Positions 8,155-16,550 of a stretch of 64,000 nt of DNA are shown here, piece after piece. Numbering within the stretch: the first letter of the stretch is position 1; each line of letters starts with the position of its first letter. The stretch covers positions 62,001-126,000 of the forward strand of contig CAWADT010000013.1 in assembly GCA_963780865.1 (NCBI GenBank), written 5' to 3'. Source of the stretch: FEN-1073 sp963780865. GTDB taxonomy: Bacteria; Chloroflexota; Anaerolineae; Anaerolineales; RBG-16-64-43. The position numbers and the translations under genes are program-made. The notes beneath the pieces are model-generated. The model was not told the origin of the DNA. It saw nothing but the letters and a program-made list of their open reading frames with translations, and did no database searches.

Positions 8155-9269
8155 CCCGCAAGAAAATCCTTTCTATCATCGGCACCCGGCCCGAGGCCAT
8201 TAAAATGGCGCCTGTCATGCGGATCACCGCCGGGCGCGGGAAAACTTTCCTCTCCCGGGTTTGTGTAACGGCCCAGCACCGGGAAATGCTCGATCAAGTG
8301 TTGCGCCTGTTCGACATCCGCCCGGATTTCGACCTGAATTTGATGCGGGAAAATCAAACCCTGTCTCAGATCACCGCCGCGGTGTTCACCGGGTTGGATG
8401 AGGTGGTCCGTCGGGAAGCGCCCGACTGGTTGCTGGTCCAGGGCGATACGACGACGGTTCTGGCTGCCTCGCTGGTGGCGTTTTACCACCGGATCCGGGT
8501 CGGCCATGTGGAAGCGGGTTTGCGCAGCCATGAAAAATATCAACCGTTTCCGGAGGAAATCAACCGGCGGGTGGCGAGCGTCGTGGCCGATCTTCATTTT
8601 GCCCCGACCGAAACGGCGCGGAACAATCTTTTGAAAGAGGGCGTCCGCGGGGAATCGATCCACGTTACCGGGAATACGGTGATTGACGCGTTGCAGTACG
8701 CGGCTGCGTTGCCGTTTAATTTATTGCAAAGCCCGCTGGCGCATCTGCCGGCCGACAAGCGCTGGGTCCTGGTCACCGCCCACCGGCGGGAAAATTTCGG
8801 AGCGCCCTTGGAACGGATTTGCGCCGCATTGCTGATCCTGGCCCGGCGTTACTCGGACCGGATCCATTTGATCTATCCCGTTCACTTGAATCCGAACGTC
8901 GACCATCCTGTCCATAGCCTGCTCGGGCAGGTGGAAAATATTTCCCTTCTCCCGCCGCTCGATTATCTTCCGCTGGTTCATCTGCTCAAACGGTGCGATT
9001 TGGTGCTGACGGATTTGGGCGGGTTGCAGGAGGAGGCGCCGGGTTTGGGCAAGCCCGTCCTGGTTTTCCGGGAAGTGACGGAACGTCCGGAGGGAGTGGA
9101 ATCCGGAACGGTCAAGCTGGTCGGATCAGATACCGATCTTATTGTGACGGAAACCGCCCGCCTGTTGGACGATCAAAGCGAATACGAGCGAATGTCGAAG
9201 GCGGTTAATCCATACGGCGACGGGCACGCGGCGGAGCGGATCGTCAAAATATTGGAGGAGGCGGAATGA
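8151..9269 (+). CDS. wecB: UDP-N-acetylglucosamine 2-epimerase (non-hydrolysing)
   Basis: The ATG at 8151 overlaps the wecC stop by 4 bases; the frame extends further upstream but only this start gives the usual length (372 residues; E. coli WecB is about 376). Family motifs are present: IIGTRPEAIKMAPV at the N-terminus, DWLLVQGDTTTVLAASLVAFY, VGHVEAGLRSHEKYQPFPEEINRR, and VLTDLGGLQEEAPGLGKPVLV near residue 285. The typical family reads TDSGG in that last motif; here it is TDLGG. The enzyme interconverts UDP-GlcNAc and UDP-ManNAc and feeds WecC. Its stop overlaps the next gene's start. Confidence 0.93.
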   Translation: MTRKKILSIIGTRPEAIKMAPVMRITAGRGKTFLSRVCVTAQHREMLDQVLRLFDIRPDFDLNLMRENQTLSQITAAVFTGLDEVVRREAPDWLLVQGDTTTVLAASLVAFYHRIRVGHVEAGLRSHEKYQPFPEEINRRVASVVADLHFAPTETARNNLLKEGVRGESIHVTGNTVIDALQYAAALPFNLLQSPLAHLPADKRWVLVTAHRRENFGAPLERICAALLILARRYSDRIHLIYPVHLNPNVDHPVHSLLGQVENISLLPPLDYLPLVHLLKRCDLVLTDLGGLQEEAPGLGKPVLVFREVTERPEGVESGTVKLVGSDTDLIVTETARLLDDQSEYERMSKAVNPYGDGHAAERIVKILEEAE

Positions 9270-10921
9270 AGATCAATTGGAGGATTCCGATCCTGGCGGC
9301 GGCCGCGGTCGGCGTTTCGGCCGCGGTATCGGTTTCGCAAGGAGCCGCAACGGGCGGAAATCCCTGGTGGTATGCCGACGTTTTCTGGCCGAATTTTCTG
9401 TCATTTCTCATCCCGGCTTTTCTCGCGCTCGGTCTGGTGGAAGTGTGCAACCATTTCCTGCTTCCCGGGTCGGGGGGGGAGTTCGCGCGCAAATGTTCGT
9501 GGTGGGCGCTGGGAATGCGGGTGGCCTTTCTCGTCATTGTCCCCCTGGCAATGCAACTGTGGGGATATCCGTCGGATAGGAACCGGATCGGGCTGGTGGA
9601 AACGGACGCGCTGAATGCCACCGCCAAGGCGTGGCGCGCCGCGCAATCCAATCAACCGGTTTTGGAGACATGGACCCAAGGGGCGGGAGACAATACCGGC
9701 GGGATTACCGTGATGGGCGTGGTCATGTTCCGCTTATTTAGCTCGGACAAGGAACGCGCGCTCCTGCTCGGGCTGCTGGTCGCCGCGGTTTCCGCTCTGA
9801 CCGTCATCCCGGTTTACCGCCTTGCCAACGAATTATTTTCCGAAAGGGTGGCGAGGGTTGCGGCCGTGATCGCGGCCGCGTATCCCGAAGCGGTGATGCT
9901 CGGCGCGCTCGACGTTCAACAGGGATATCTGGCGCTGGTGCTGGGGGTGGAGCTGTTGGCCGTGGCGGGGTTGATTCTAGCGAGAGCGTCGTCCGCTCAA
10001 GGCAAATTGGGAGCGCCGCGCCCGGTCCTCGCGGCCGCGTTGTTGGTGCTTTCCCTGATTGCCATGCACCTGCTCTCGTACGAGTTTTTCATCCTCTCGG
10101 TGTTCTGCGGGGCCCTCTTCGCCGTTTGGCTGGCCGATCCGCGCCGACGGCTCGGCCGCGTGCTCTGGATTGCGGCTGGCTTGGGAGCGCTGGCGCTCCT
10201 TGTCTTGCACGTGCTCAATCTGCGCGACGTGATTCCCAGTGATTCGGATTATCTCTATTCCCAGTATCATTACCTGTACGGGATGGCCTGGGCCGAATAC
10301 GACAAGCTGGTGGTAGCAGGCGGGGGCGACCTTTTCCAAACTGTTTTTGTCAGCATGGATCGAACCATAGCCTTCGTGCTTGCGGCCTTCTACGGTCTAT
10401 TGCAGCCGGTGCTGCCGGCCGCGATCGGCCACCGCAACCAGACCGCCGTGGGCGGGAGTTTCTGGCAGGCGCTTGGCATCTACCGCAGCCTGGGGTGGTA
10501 CCTCGCGCTGCCGCTTCTATTCTACGGCACGCTTAAATCCTTGCGGGGATTCTTCTCGCGCAAGCCGGAGTTGGTCCTCGCAGTGATTTTCTGGGGCATC
10601 GCGTTTATCGGATCCTATCGCGCCTTCGGCGATCAATGGGACAACCCGCGCTACCGGTTCTTCGCGTTTGTCCCGATGGCTTTGCTCGCCGCCTGGGCGT
10701 GGGTCCAGTGGCGCGAGCAGAAGGACGCTTGGTTCCTGCGGATCACGATTCCGTTTGCTGTGGCGGTGATCGGGCTGACGGTGTGGTATCTCCTGCGGGA
10801 TTACGCGGGCATCCAACTGCCGGTGGTGGCGTCGCTTGGCGGGCTCGGAGCGCTGACGGTTCTTGCCTTTGTCGCGACCCTGTTCCTCATCCGACCCAAA
10901 GTCGCAGACCCGGCCGGATGA
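9266..10921 (+). CDS. multi-pass membrane glycosyltransferase (GT39/ArnT-like)
   Basis: This 551-residue protein starts on an ATGA overlap with wecB. It is predicted to span the membrane roughly ten to twelve times, with an extracytoplasmic loop after the first two helices (about residues 100-140, MQLWGYPSDRNRIGLVETDALNATAKAW). The sequence PVYRLANELFSERVARVAAVIAAAYPEAVML is characteristic of dolichyl-phosphate-mannose mannosyltransferase-like (GT-C) proteins. It may transfer a sugar from a lipid-linked donor during surface-glycan assembly. No catalytic residue can be assigned with certainty, so donor and acceptor are unknown. Confidence 0.7.
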   Translation: MKINWRIPILAAAAVGVSAAVSVSQGAATGGNPWWYADVFWPNFLSFLIPAFLALGLVEVCNHFLLPGSGGEFARKCSWWALGMRVAFLVIVPLAMQLWGYPSDRNRIGLVETDALNATAKAWRAAQSNQPVLETWTQGAGDNTGGITVMGVVMFRLFSSDKERALLLGLLVAAVSALTVIPVYRLANELFSERVARVAAVIAAAYPEAVMLGALDVQQGYLALVLGVELLAVAGLILARASSAQGKLGAPRPVLAAALLVLSLIAMHLLSYEFFILSVFCGALFAVWLADPRRRLGRVLWIAAGLGALALLVLHVLNLRDVIPSDSDYLYSQYHYLYGMAWAEYDKLVVAGGGDLFQTVFVSMDRTIAFVLAAFYGLLQPVLPAAIGHRNQTAVGGSFWQALGIYRSLGWYLALPLLFYGTLKSLRGFFSRKPELVLAVIFWGIAFIGSYRAFGDQWDNPRYRFFAFVPMALLAAWAWVQWREQKDAWFLRITIPFAVAVIGLTVWYLLRDYAGIQLPVVASLGGLGALTVLAFVATLFLIRPKVADPAG

Positions 10922-10924
10922 CCG

Positions 10925-11914
10925 ATGCGTATCTGTCTGATCCCGAAAGCCGGGCGGGGCGGGCCGGCGTCTTTCCAAACGCGGCTGGCCGCGGAGTTGA
11001 ACCGGCGGGGCGTGGAAACGACGTTCGATCCCAACTCGCGGCCGCTCTCGGCCGTTCTGGTGTTCGCCGGGACGAGGGATCTGATCTCGCTCAGGCTTTG
11101 CAAGCGGCAGGGCATCCGCATTATCCAGCGGCTCGACGGGATTAACTGGCTCCACCGCGCGCGCTCGCGCGGCCCGGCTTACGGCTTGCGGGCCGAAGCG
11201 CTCAACCTCCAGTTGCGGTTGATCCGATCCCGCCTGGCGGACGGAATCATTTATCAGAGCGAATTCGTTCGCGGGTGGTGGGAAGATTGGTTCGGTGCGG
11301 CCGCGGCCCCGGCGCGGGTGATCCACAACGGCGTTCCTCTGGAGGAATATCCGCCGCGAAAAGCTGTGCATGACGGCACGCTGTTGGTGGTGGAGGGAAG
11401 CCTCCACTATAACGAACCCGCGCGCGCGATTGTTTCTGCCGCTCATCGGGCGCTGGTTCAAGCAGGGCCGCTGCGGCGGCTGACCGTTCTGGCGGAAACC
11501 GGCTCGGCCTGGGAAAGCGAGTGGACCCGCCTGGTTCCGCGGCCGGAAGTGGCAGGCCTGCGCCCGCGCTCCGAGGTAAGGGACCGGCAGGGAAGCGCCG
11601 CGTTGTTTCTTTCCATGGAAATCAATCCGCCGTGTCCGAATGCGATCATCGAAGCGCTGGCGGCGGGGCTCCCGGTGCTGGCGCTGGATACGGGAAGCGC
11701 GCGCGAACTGATCGGGACGGGGGGAGCGGCGGTGCGGTATGAAGGGGATCCATGGCGGTTGGAAGTTCCACGCAACCTCGACGCGCTCGGCGAAGCCGGG
11801 CTCCAAATCCTCGCGCAGTGGCGGGATTATTCCGCGCGTGCCCACTCCGAAGCGGAGCGGCGGTTCGATATTCGATCGATCGCACAATCGTATCTGGAAA
11901 TGATGGTTGGTTGA
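10925..11914 (+). CDS. GT4-family glycosyltransferase
   Basis: The 329-residue product starts three bases after the previous stop. It has a reduced N-terminal Rossmann domain (MRICLIPKAGRGGPASFQTR) and a C-terminal donor-binding domain with ALFLSMEINPPCPNAIIEALAAGLPVLALDTGSARELIG (about 215-255), the GT-B family's nucleotide-sugar binding region with its E-x7-E-like pattern. VIHNGVPLEEYPP is the inter-domain linker motif. It should be a retaining, cytoplasmic-face glycosyltransferase adding a sugar to the polysaccharide repeat. Sugar unknown. Confidence 0.8.
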   Translation: MRICLIPKAGRGGPASFQTRLAAELNRRGVETTFDPNSRPLSAVLVFAGTRDLISLRLCKRQGIRIIQRLDGINWLHRARSRGPAYGLRAEALNLQLRLIRSRLADGIIYQSEFVRGWWEDWFGAAAAPARVIHNGVPLEEYPPRKAVHDGTLLVVEGSLHYNEPARAIVSAAHRALVQAGPLRRLTVLAETGSAWESEWTRLVPRPEVAGLRPRSEVRDRQGSAALFLSMEINPPCPNAIIEALAAGLPVLALDTGSARELIGTGGAAVRYEGDPWRLEVPRNLDALGEAGLQILAQWRDYSARAHSEAERRFDIRSIAQSYLEMMVG

Positions 11915-11919
11915 ACCGA

Positions 11920-13056
11920 ATGGATTCGGGATTGCCTCACCGGGCCGGGATTCAACAACGCGTCTTGCCGGCGTATCGTGCGCCGTTTTTTGATTCGCTG
12001 GCCCGGGCGCTTCCGGGAAGCCTTTCGGTATTTGCCGGTGCGCCAAGACGGGGCGAAGCCATTCCCCAGACCGATTCGCTGCAAGCGGCCCGGTGGGTGA
12101 AAGCGGGCAACCGGTACATGGGGAGCGGAAAACTTTCCGCGATCTGGCAGAGCGGCTGGCGGGAATGGCTGACGGCAGAGGACCCCGAGGTGGTGGTATT
12201 CGAGGCGCACCCGCGGCTGCTGAGCAATCGCGCCATGCTGGGTTGGATGCGGACCCGCGGCCGGCCGGTGATCGGCTGGAGCCTGGGGCCGGTCCGCGGC
12301 GGCCGCGACATTCTGGGATGGATTCGCTCTTTCTACCGGAAATTTTCCGCAGTGGTGGTGTACAGTCAAACCGCTTCCGAAGCATTTCAGGAGTTGGGAA
12401 TCCCCGCGGAGAAAATCTTCGTCGCTCCCAATTCGGTCGAATCCGCCTGCGCCGACGCGCTCCTGCGTGCGCCGCGCGCCCGCGAGCAGGCGCGCAAGGA
12501 ACTCGGATTGGACCGGCGCCCGGTCGTTCTCTCCGTCGGCCGGTTGGTTCCGCAGAAGCGGGTGGATGCGCTCCTGCGCGTTTGCGCCCGAGTGCCGGAA
12601 GGGTGCCAACTGATGATTGTCGGCGACGGACCCGACCGCGGCCGGTTGGAAATCCTCGCAAGGGCGGTCTTCCCGGCCGCGCGCTTCACCGGTGATTTAC
12701 GCGGCGAACCGCTCGGAAAATATTTCCTCGCGGCGGATTTTTTCGTCATGCCCGGCACGGGCGGCCTGGCGCTCCAGGAAGCGATGCAGTATGGAAAGCC
12801 GGTCGCCGCCGCCGAAGCCGACGGCAGCCAGCGCGATCTGATCCGCGAGGGCGAAAACGGCTGGCTGCTTCCGCCGGGCGATGAAGAGACGCTCCTGCGC
12901 GTGATGCGCGACGCGCTGGACGATCTCCCCCGCCTCGCGCGAATGGGCGCGGCCTCGCGCCGGATCGTGCGCGAAACGGCGACGATGGAAAAAATGGTCG
13001 CCGGGTTCCTGCGCGCGATGCGTTATGCGATGGCCAACCGGGAGAGGGAACCATGA
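11920..13056 (+). CDS. GT4-family glycosyltransferase
   Basis: The frame is open from 11752, but that part overlaps the upstream gene; ATG at 11920 (or TTG at 11911) begins the recognisable sequence MDSGLPHRAGIQQRVLPAYRAPFFDSLA. This gives 378 residues. The C-terminal GT-B domain shows VLSVGRLVPQKRVDALLR, LMIVGDGPDRGRLE and DFFVMPGTGGLALQEAMQYGKPVAAAEADGSQRDLI, the standard retaining GT4 signature. The N-terminal motif (VLPAYRAPFFDSLA) resembles enzymes acting on lipid-linked glycans. Overlaps the next start by 4 bases. Confidence 0.85.
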   Translation: MDSGLPHRAGIQQRVLPAYRAPFFDSLARALPGSLSVFAGAPRRGEAIPQTDSLQAARWVKAGNRYMGSGKLSAIWQSGWREWLTAEDPEVVVFEAHPRLLSNRAMLGWMRTRGRPVIGWSLGPVRGGRDILGWIRSFYRKFSAVVVYSQTASEAFQELGIPAEKIFVAPNSVESACADALLRAPRAREQARKELGLDRRPVVLSVGRLVPQKRVDALLRVCARVPEGCQLMIVGDGPDRGRLEILARAVFPAARFTGDLRGEPLGKYFLAADFFVMPGTGGLALQEAMQYGKPVAAAEADGSQRDLIREGENGWLLPPGDEETLLRVMRDALDDLPRLARMGAASRRIVRETATMEKMVAGFLRAMRYAMANREREP

Positions 13057-14240
13057 AGCTGGCATTCCTGGCCGACGCGCGCAGCCCGATCGCCATTAAC
13101 TGGGTGCGTTGGTTCGTCGAGCAAAAACACGAAGTCCATTGGATTTCTTCGCGTCCCGCCGATCCGCTGCTGGCGGGTCTGGCGTCCTATCAAACGGTTT
13201 CACTATTTCCGGAATTGCCGGGCGGGGCGAAAGTGGCGGGTGGACATAAAATCCTGCATCCAGCCGCCACTGCGCTGCGCCATTGGCTGATGCCCTTGAG
13301 CCTGGGGTCGAAGGCGAAGGAAGTAGAGCGGATCGTGGAAGCCATCCGCCCGGACTTGTTGCACGCGATGCGGATCCCCCAGGAGGGAATGGCGGCCGCG
13401 AAGATGCGAAAGCTCGGCGGGGCGGGCCGGTCGATCCCGCTGATCGTTTCCGTCTGGGGGGATGATTTTACTTACCACGCCCGTTCCTCGCCTATGATGT
13501 CTGGTTTGACCCGCGCAACGATGGAACAAGTCGACGGTCTACACTCGGATTGCTATCGGGATATAAAATTAGCTTTTCAATGGGGATTGCGCATAGACAC
13601 TAAATTACTTGTAGAACCCGGCAATGGAGGGATTGATTTATCAATGTTTTTTGCTGGAAAACCAGATAATTCGATCAGCCGGGAATATGGGCTTCCAGAT
13701 GATTCGTTCCTTGTTCTCAATCCGCGTGGATTTCGGAACGTGGCTAGAACCGACACGTTTTTTAAGTCCATCCCGATTGTTCTCAAGGCGCTGCCCAATG
13801 CGCATTTTCTTGCGTTGAAAATGGCGGGGAACAGGGACGCGGATAAATGGATTCGGAAGCTGGATATCCAATCCTGCGTTACGCTCCTCCCTGCGTTTCC
13901 CCGCGACAAAATGCCGGCGCTATTCCGCTCGTCTCCGATTATGATCTCGCTTACGACGCATGATGGAATCCCCAACGTGCTGCTGGAGGCGATGGCCTGC
14001 GGTTGTTTTCCCATCGTTGGAGATTTGGAATCCATCCGGGAGTGGATCGAGGATGGTAAAAATGGTCTGCTGGTGCCGTCGGGAGACCCCCAAGCGGTTG
14101 CTGAAGCGATCGTCCGGGCGGCGACCGATGCCCGGCTTCGGAAAGCGGCCGCCGTGCAGAACAAGAAGATCATTGCCCGGCGCGCGGAAAGGAACGGCGT
14201 GATGGGCAGGGTGGAAAAGTTTTATCATGAACTGATCTGA
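13053..14240 (+). CDS. GT4-family glycosyltransferase
   Basis: A 395-residue GT-B enzyme beginning on an ATGA overlap. The N-terminal half (MKLAFLADARSPIAINWVRWFVEQKHEVHWISSR) is an acceptor-binding Rossmann fold and WGDDFTYHARSSPMMS lies at the hinge. The C-terminal half has PIMISLTTHDGIPNVLLEAMACGCFPIVGDLESIREWI, where the paired glutamates bind donor phosphate and sugar. Around 13560-13760 the base composition is clearly more AT-rich than the flanks, which may mark recombination within the gene. It ends the run of translationally coupled transferases; 72 bases separate it from the next gene. Confidence 0.85.
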   Translation: MKLAFLADARSPIAINWVRWFVEQKHEVHWISSRPADPLLAGLASYQTVSLFPELPGGAKVAGGHKILHPAATALRHWLMPLSLGSKAKEVERIVEAIRPDLLHAMRIPQEGMAAAKMRKLGGAGRSIPLIVSVWGDDFTYHARSSPMMSGLTRATMEQVDGLHSDCYRDIKLAFQWGLRIDTKLLVEPGNGGIDLSMFFAGKPDNSISREYGLPDDSFLVLNPRGFRNVARTDTFFKSIPIVLKALPNAHFLALKMAGNRDADKWIRKLDIQSCVTLLPAFPRDKMPALFRSSPIMISLTTHDGIPNVLLEAMACGCFPIVGDLESIREWIEDGKNGLLVPSGDPQAVAEAIVRAATDARLRKAAAVQNKKIIARRAERNGVMGRVEKFYHELI

Positions 14241-14312
14241 GCGAACGAGCGCGCCGGCGAGATTTTTGGGAATGACGGGTGGCGGGGTGCGGGGAAGGAT
14301 CCGGAGGTGATT

Positions 14313-16493
14313 ATGAAACAGGTTGTTCAAAACATTCGCCAAGGTCGGACGGAGATTGTGGAGATTCCTGTTCCGAAACCTCCGCCCGGCGCGGTCCTGG
14401 TGCGCACCGCGGCCAGCGTGGTTTCGGTCGGAACCGAACGGATGGTGGTCGAATTTGCCGCGCGTTCGCTGCTGGGCAAGGCGCGTTCGCGTCCGGATCT
14501 CGTCCGTCAAGTATTGCAAAAAGCCCGCCGCGAAGGCGTACTTTCCGCCGTGGACGCGGCGTTCAAACGCCTTTCCCGGCCGATGGCGCTCGGATATTCG
14601 TCGGCGGGGATCGTCGTCGAAGCCGGTGACGGGGTTGTAGAATTCCATCCCGGCGACCGCGTGGCTTGCGCCGGAGGCGGGCACGCGGTGCACGCCGAGT
14701 TTGCCGTCGTACCGGTGAATTTGCTCGCGCCGGTTCCAGATGCTGTCAGCCTCGAAGACGCGGCGTTCGCCACGCTTGGCGCTGTCGCCTTGCACGGCTT
14801 CCGGCTGAGCGAAGCCGTACTAGGCGAAACGGTAGGGGTGATCGGCCTTGGCTTGCTGGGGCTGCTCACGGCGCAGATCGCGCACGCGGCGGGATGCCGC
14901 GTGCTGGGCGTGGATCTGGATCCTGCGCGAGTTCAATTGGCCCGCCGGTTGGGAGTGGAAGCGGCCGTGGCGCGGGCGGACGCCGGCAGCGCGGCGCGCA
15001 CCTTCAGCGCCAGCCGCGGCTTGGACGCGGTGATTGTCTGCGCGGATACCGCCTCCTCCGATCCGCTGGTCCTGGCGGGTGAGATCGCCCGCGATCGGGG
15101 CCGGGTGATCGCCGTCGGCGCCACCGGAATGACGATCCCGCGCAAGCCGTACTATGAAAAGGAAATTGATTTCCGCGTCTCCCGCTCCTACGGACCGGGG
15201 CGATACGACCTGTTGTACGAGGAAGCCGGCGTCGATTATCCGATCGGCTACGTACGCTGGACGGAACAACGCAACCTGCAAGCGTTCCTTGGCCTGCTGG
15301 CGGCGGGTAAGGTTAAACTCGCGCCCGTCATTACTCACCGTTTTCCGGTCGAGGATGCGCCGAAAGCCTATGGACTGATATCGGGGAAAGCGAAAAAGAA
15401 GGAACCCTTCCTGGGGGTTTTATTGACCTATTCGGAAGATGCCCTTCTGGAAACCGTCATGCCTCTGCGCGGCGGTCCGCCGCGAGAAATCTCCTCCGAA
15501 AATGCGATCCGGCTGGGAGTGTTGGGGGCGGGGGCCTTCGCCACTCTGGTGGCGCTGCCAGCCGTGGCCCGTATCCGCAAAGTGGGGAAGGTCTCCATTG
15601 TTTCGGCGGGCGGTCTATCGGCGAAACTTGCCGCCCGGGATTTCGGATTCGAACGCGCGTCCACCGATCCGGCGGACGTGTTGAATGATCCGCGGATCAA
15701 TACAGTGGGAATCTTCACCCGCCACCACCTCCACGCCGGGCTTACCGCCGCGGCCTTGCGCAATGGAAAGCACGTCTTTTGCGAGAAGCCGCTCGCCTTG
15801 CGGGAAGAAGAGCTGGCGGACGTGGAAGCGGCGTGGAGCCAGGCGGCCGACGTTTCTCCGCGCATCTTGATGGTCGGGTTTAATCGCCGGTTTGCTCCCC
15901 TGATGACGCCCATGCGGCGGATGATCGCCGAAGCCGGCGAAGCGCCGGTGATGACGATCCGGGTGAACGCCGGTCCGTTGCCGCGCGACCATTGGACCCA
16001 GGATCCGGTGCAGGGCGGAGGAAGAATTCTTGGAGAAGCCTGCCATTTCGTTGACCTCTTGACGTTCCTGGCCGGCGCGAGGCCGGTCCGGATTTTCGCG
16101 AGCGGCGCTCCGGCCTTCGGCGTGGATTCGGAGGACAACTTCGCCGCGACGTTTGAATTTGAGAACGGCGCGGTGGGCAGCCTGGTTTACACGTCGGCCG
16201 GGGACCGGGGCTTTTCCAAGGAGCGGGTGGAAGTGTTCTGCGGAGAGCGGGTGGCCGTTCTGGATGATTTCCGCACGCTCGAGATCTGGCGCGGTGGATC
16301 GCGCAAACAATGGAATTCCATCCTCCGGCAGGACAAGGGCCACCGGGCGGTCTGGGATGCGTTCATCCGGGCGATCGTCGAAGGCAAATCCGCGCCCATT
16401 CCGGCCGACGAGCTGTTCGCCGTTACGCGGGCGACGTTCGCCCTGCTGGAGGCCGTGCGCGGGAGAACCGTCGTGGAGTTGGAAAAAATCTAG
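14313..16493 (+). CDS. bi-domain oxidoreductase (zinc-type alcohol dehydrogenase fused to Gfo/Idh/MocA)
   Basis: The ATG at 14313 sits 5 bases after GGAGG, giving 726 residues. Residues 1-365 are a medium-chain dehydrogenase: GroES-like start, MALGYSSAGIVVEAGDGV, cofactor glycines in TVGVIGLGLLGLLTAQIAHAAG, with no obvious structural zinc cysteines. Residues 380-726 are a Gfo/Idh/MocA oxidoreductase: IRLGVLGAGAFATLVALPAV binds NAD(P), GKHVFCEKPLALREEEL carries the catalytic EKP lysine, and GGGRILGEACHFVDLLTFL follows. This fusion is often found beside heparinase II/III-like genes in surface-polysaccharide loci, as here. The reaction is unknown; oxidation and re-reduction of a sugar intermediate is a reasonable inference. 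Confidence 0.85.
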   Translation: MKQVVQNIRQGRTEIVEIPVPKPPPGAVLVRTAASVVSVGTERMVVEFAARSLLGKARSRPDLVRQVLQKARREGVLSAVDAAFKRLSRPMALGYSSAGIVVEAGDGVVEFHPGDRVACAGGGHAVHAEFAVVPVNLLAPVPDAVSLEDAAFATLGAVALHGFRLSEAVLGETVGVIGLGLLGLLTAQIAHAAGCRVLGVDLDPARVQLARRLGVEAAVARADAGSAARTFSASRGLDAVIVCADTASSDPLVLAGEIARDRGRVIAVGATGMTIPRKPYYEKEIDFRVSRSYGPGRYDLLYEEAGVDYPIGYVRWTEQRNLQAFLGLLAAGKVKLAPVITHRFPVEDAPKAYGLISGKAKKKEPFLGVLLTYSEDALLETVMPLRGGPPREISSENAIRLGVLGAGAFATLVALPAVARIRKVGKVSIVSAGGLSAKLAARDFGFERASTDPADVLNDPRINTVGIFTRHHLHAGLTAAALRNGKHVFCEKPLALREEELADVEAAWSQAADVSPRILMVGFNRRFAPLMTPMRRMIAEAGEAPVMTIRVNAGPLPRDHWTQDPVQGGGRILGEACHFVDLLTFLAGARPVRIFASGAPAFGVDSEDNFAATFEFENGAVGSLVYTSAGDRGFSKERVEVFCGERVAVLDDFRTLEIWRGGSRKQWNSILRQDKGHRAVWDAFIRAIVEGKSAPIPADELFAVTRATFALLEAVRGRTVVELEKI

Positions 16494-16550
16494 CGCCGGG
16501 GTGCGGGTCGCCGCATTGAAAAACATCCGTCGAGCAGGCCGGCCGCGGAT

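Noticed and set aside
10517..12661. Long open frame on the minus strand (714 residues)
   Set aside because: It lies opposite three confident glycosyltransferase genes, is rich in Arg/Pro/Gly and has no family-like sequence; it is a by-product of high GC.
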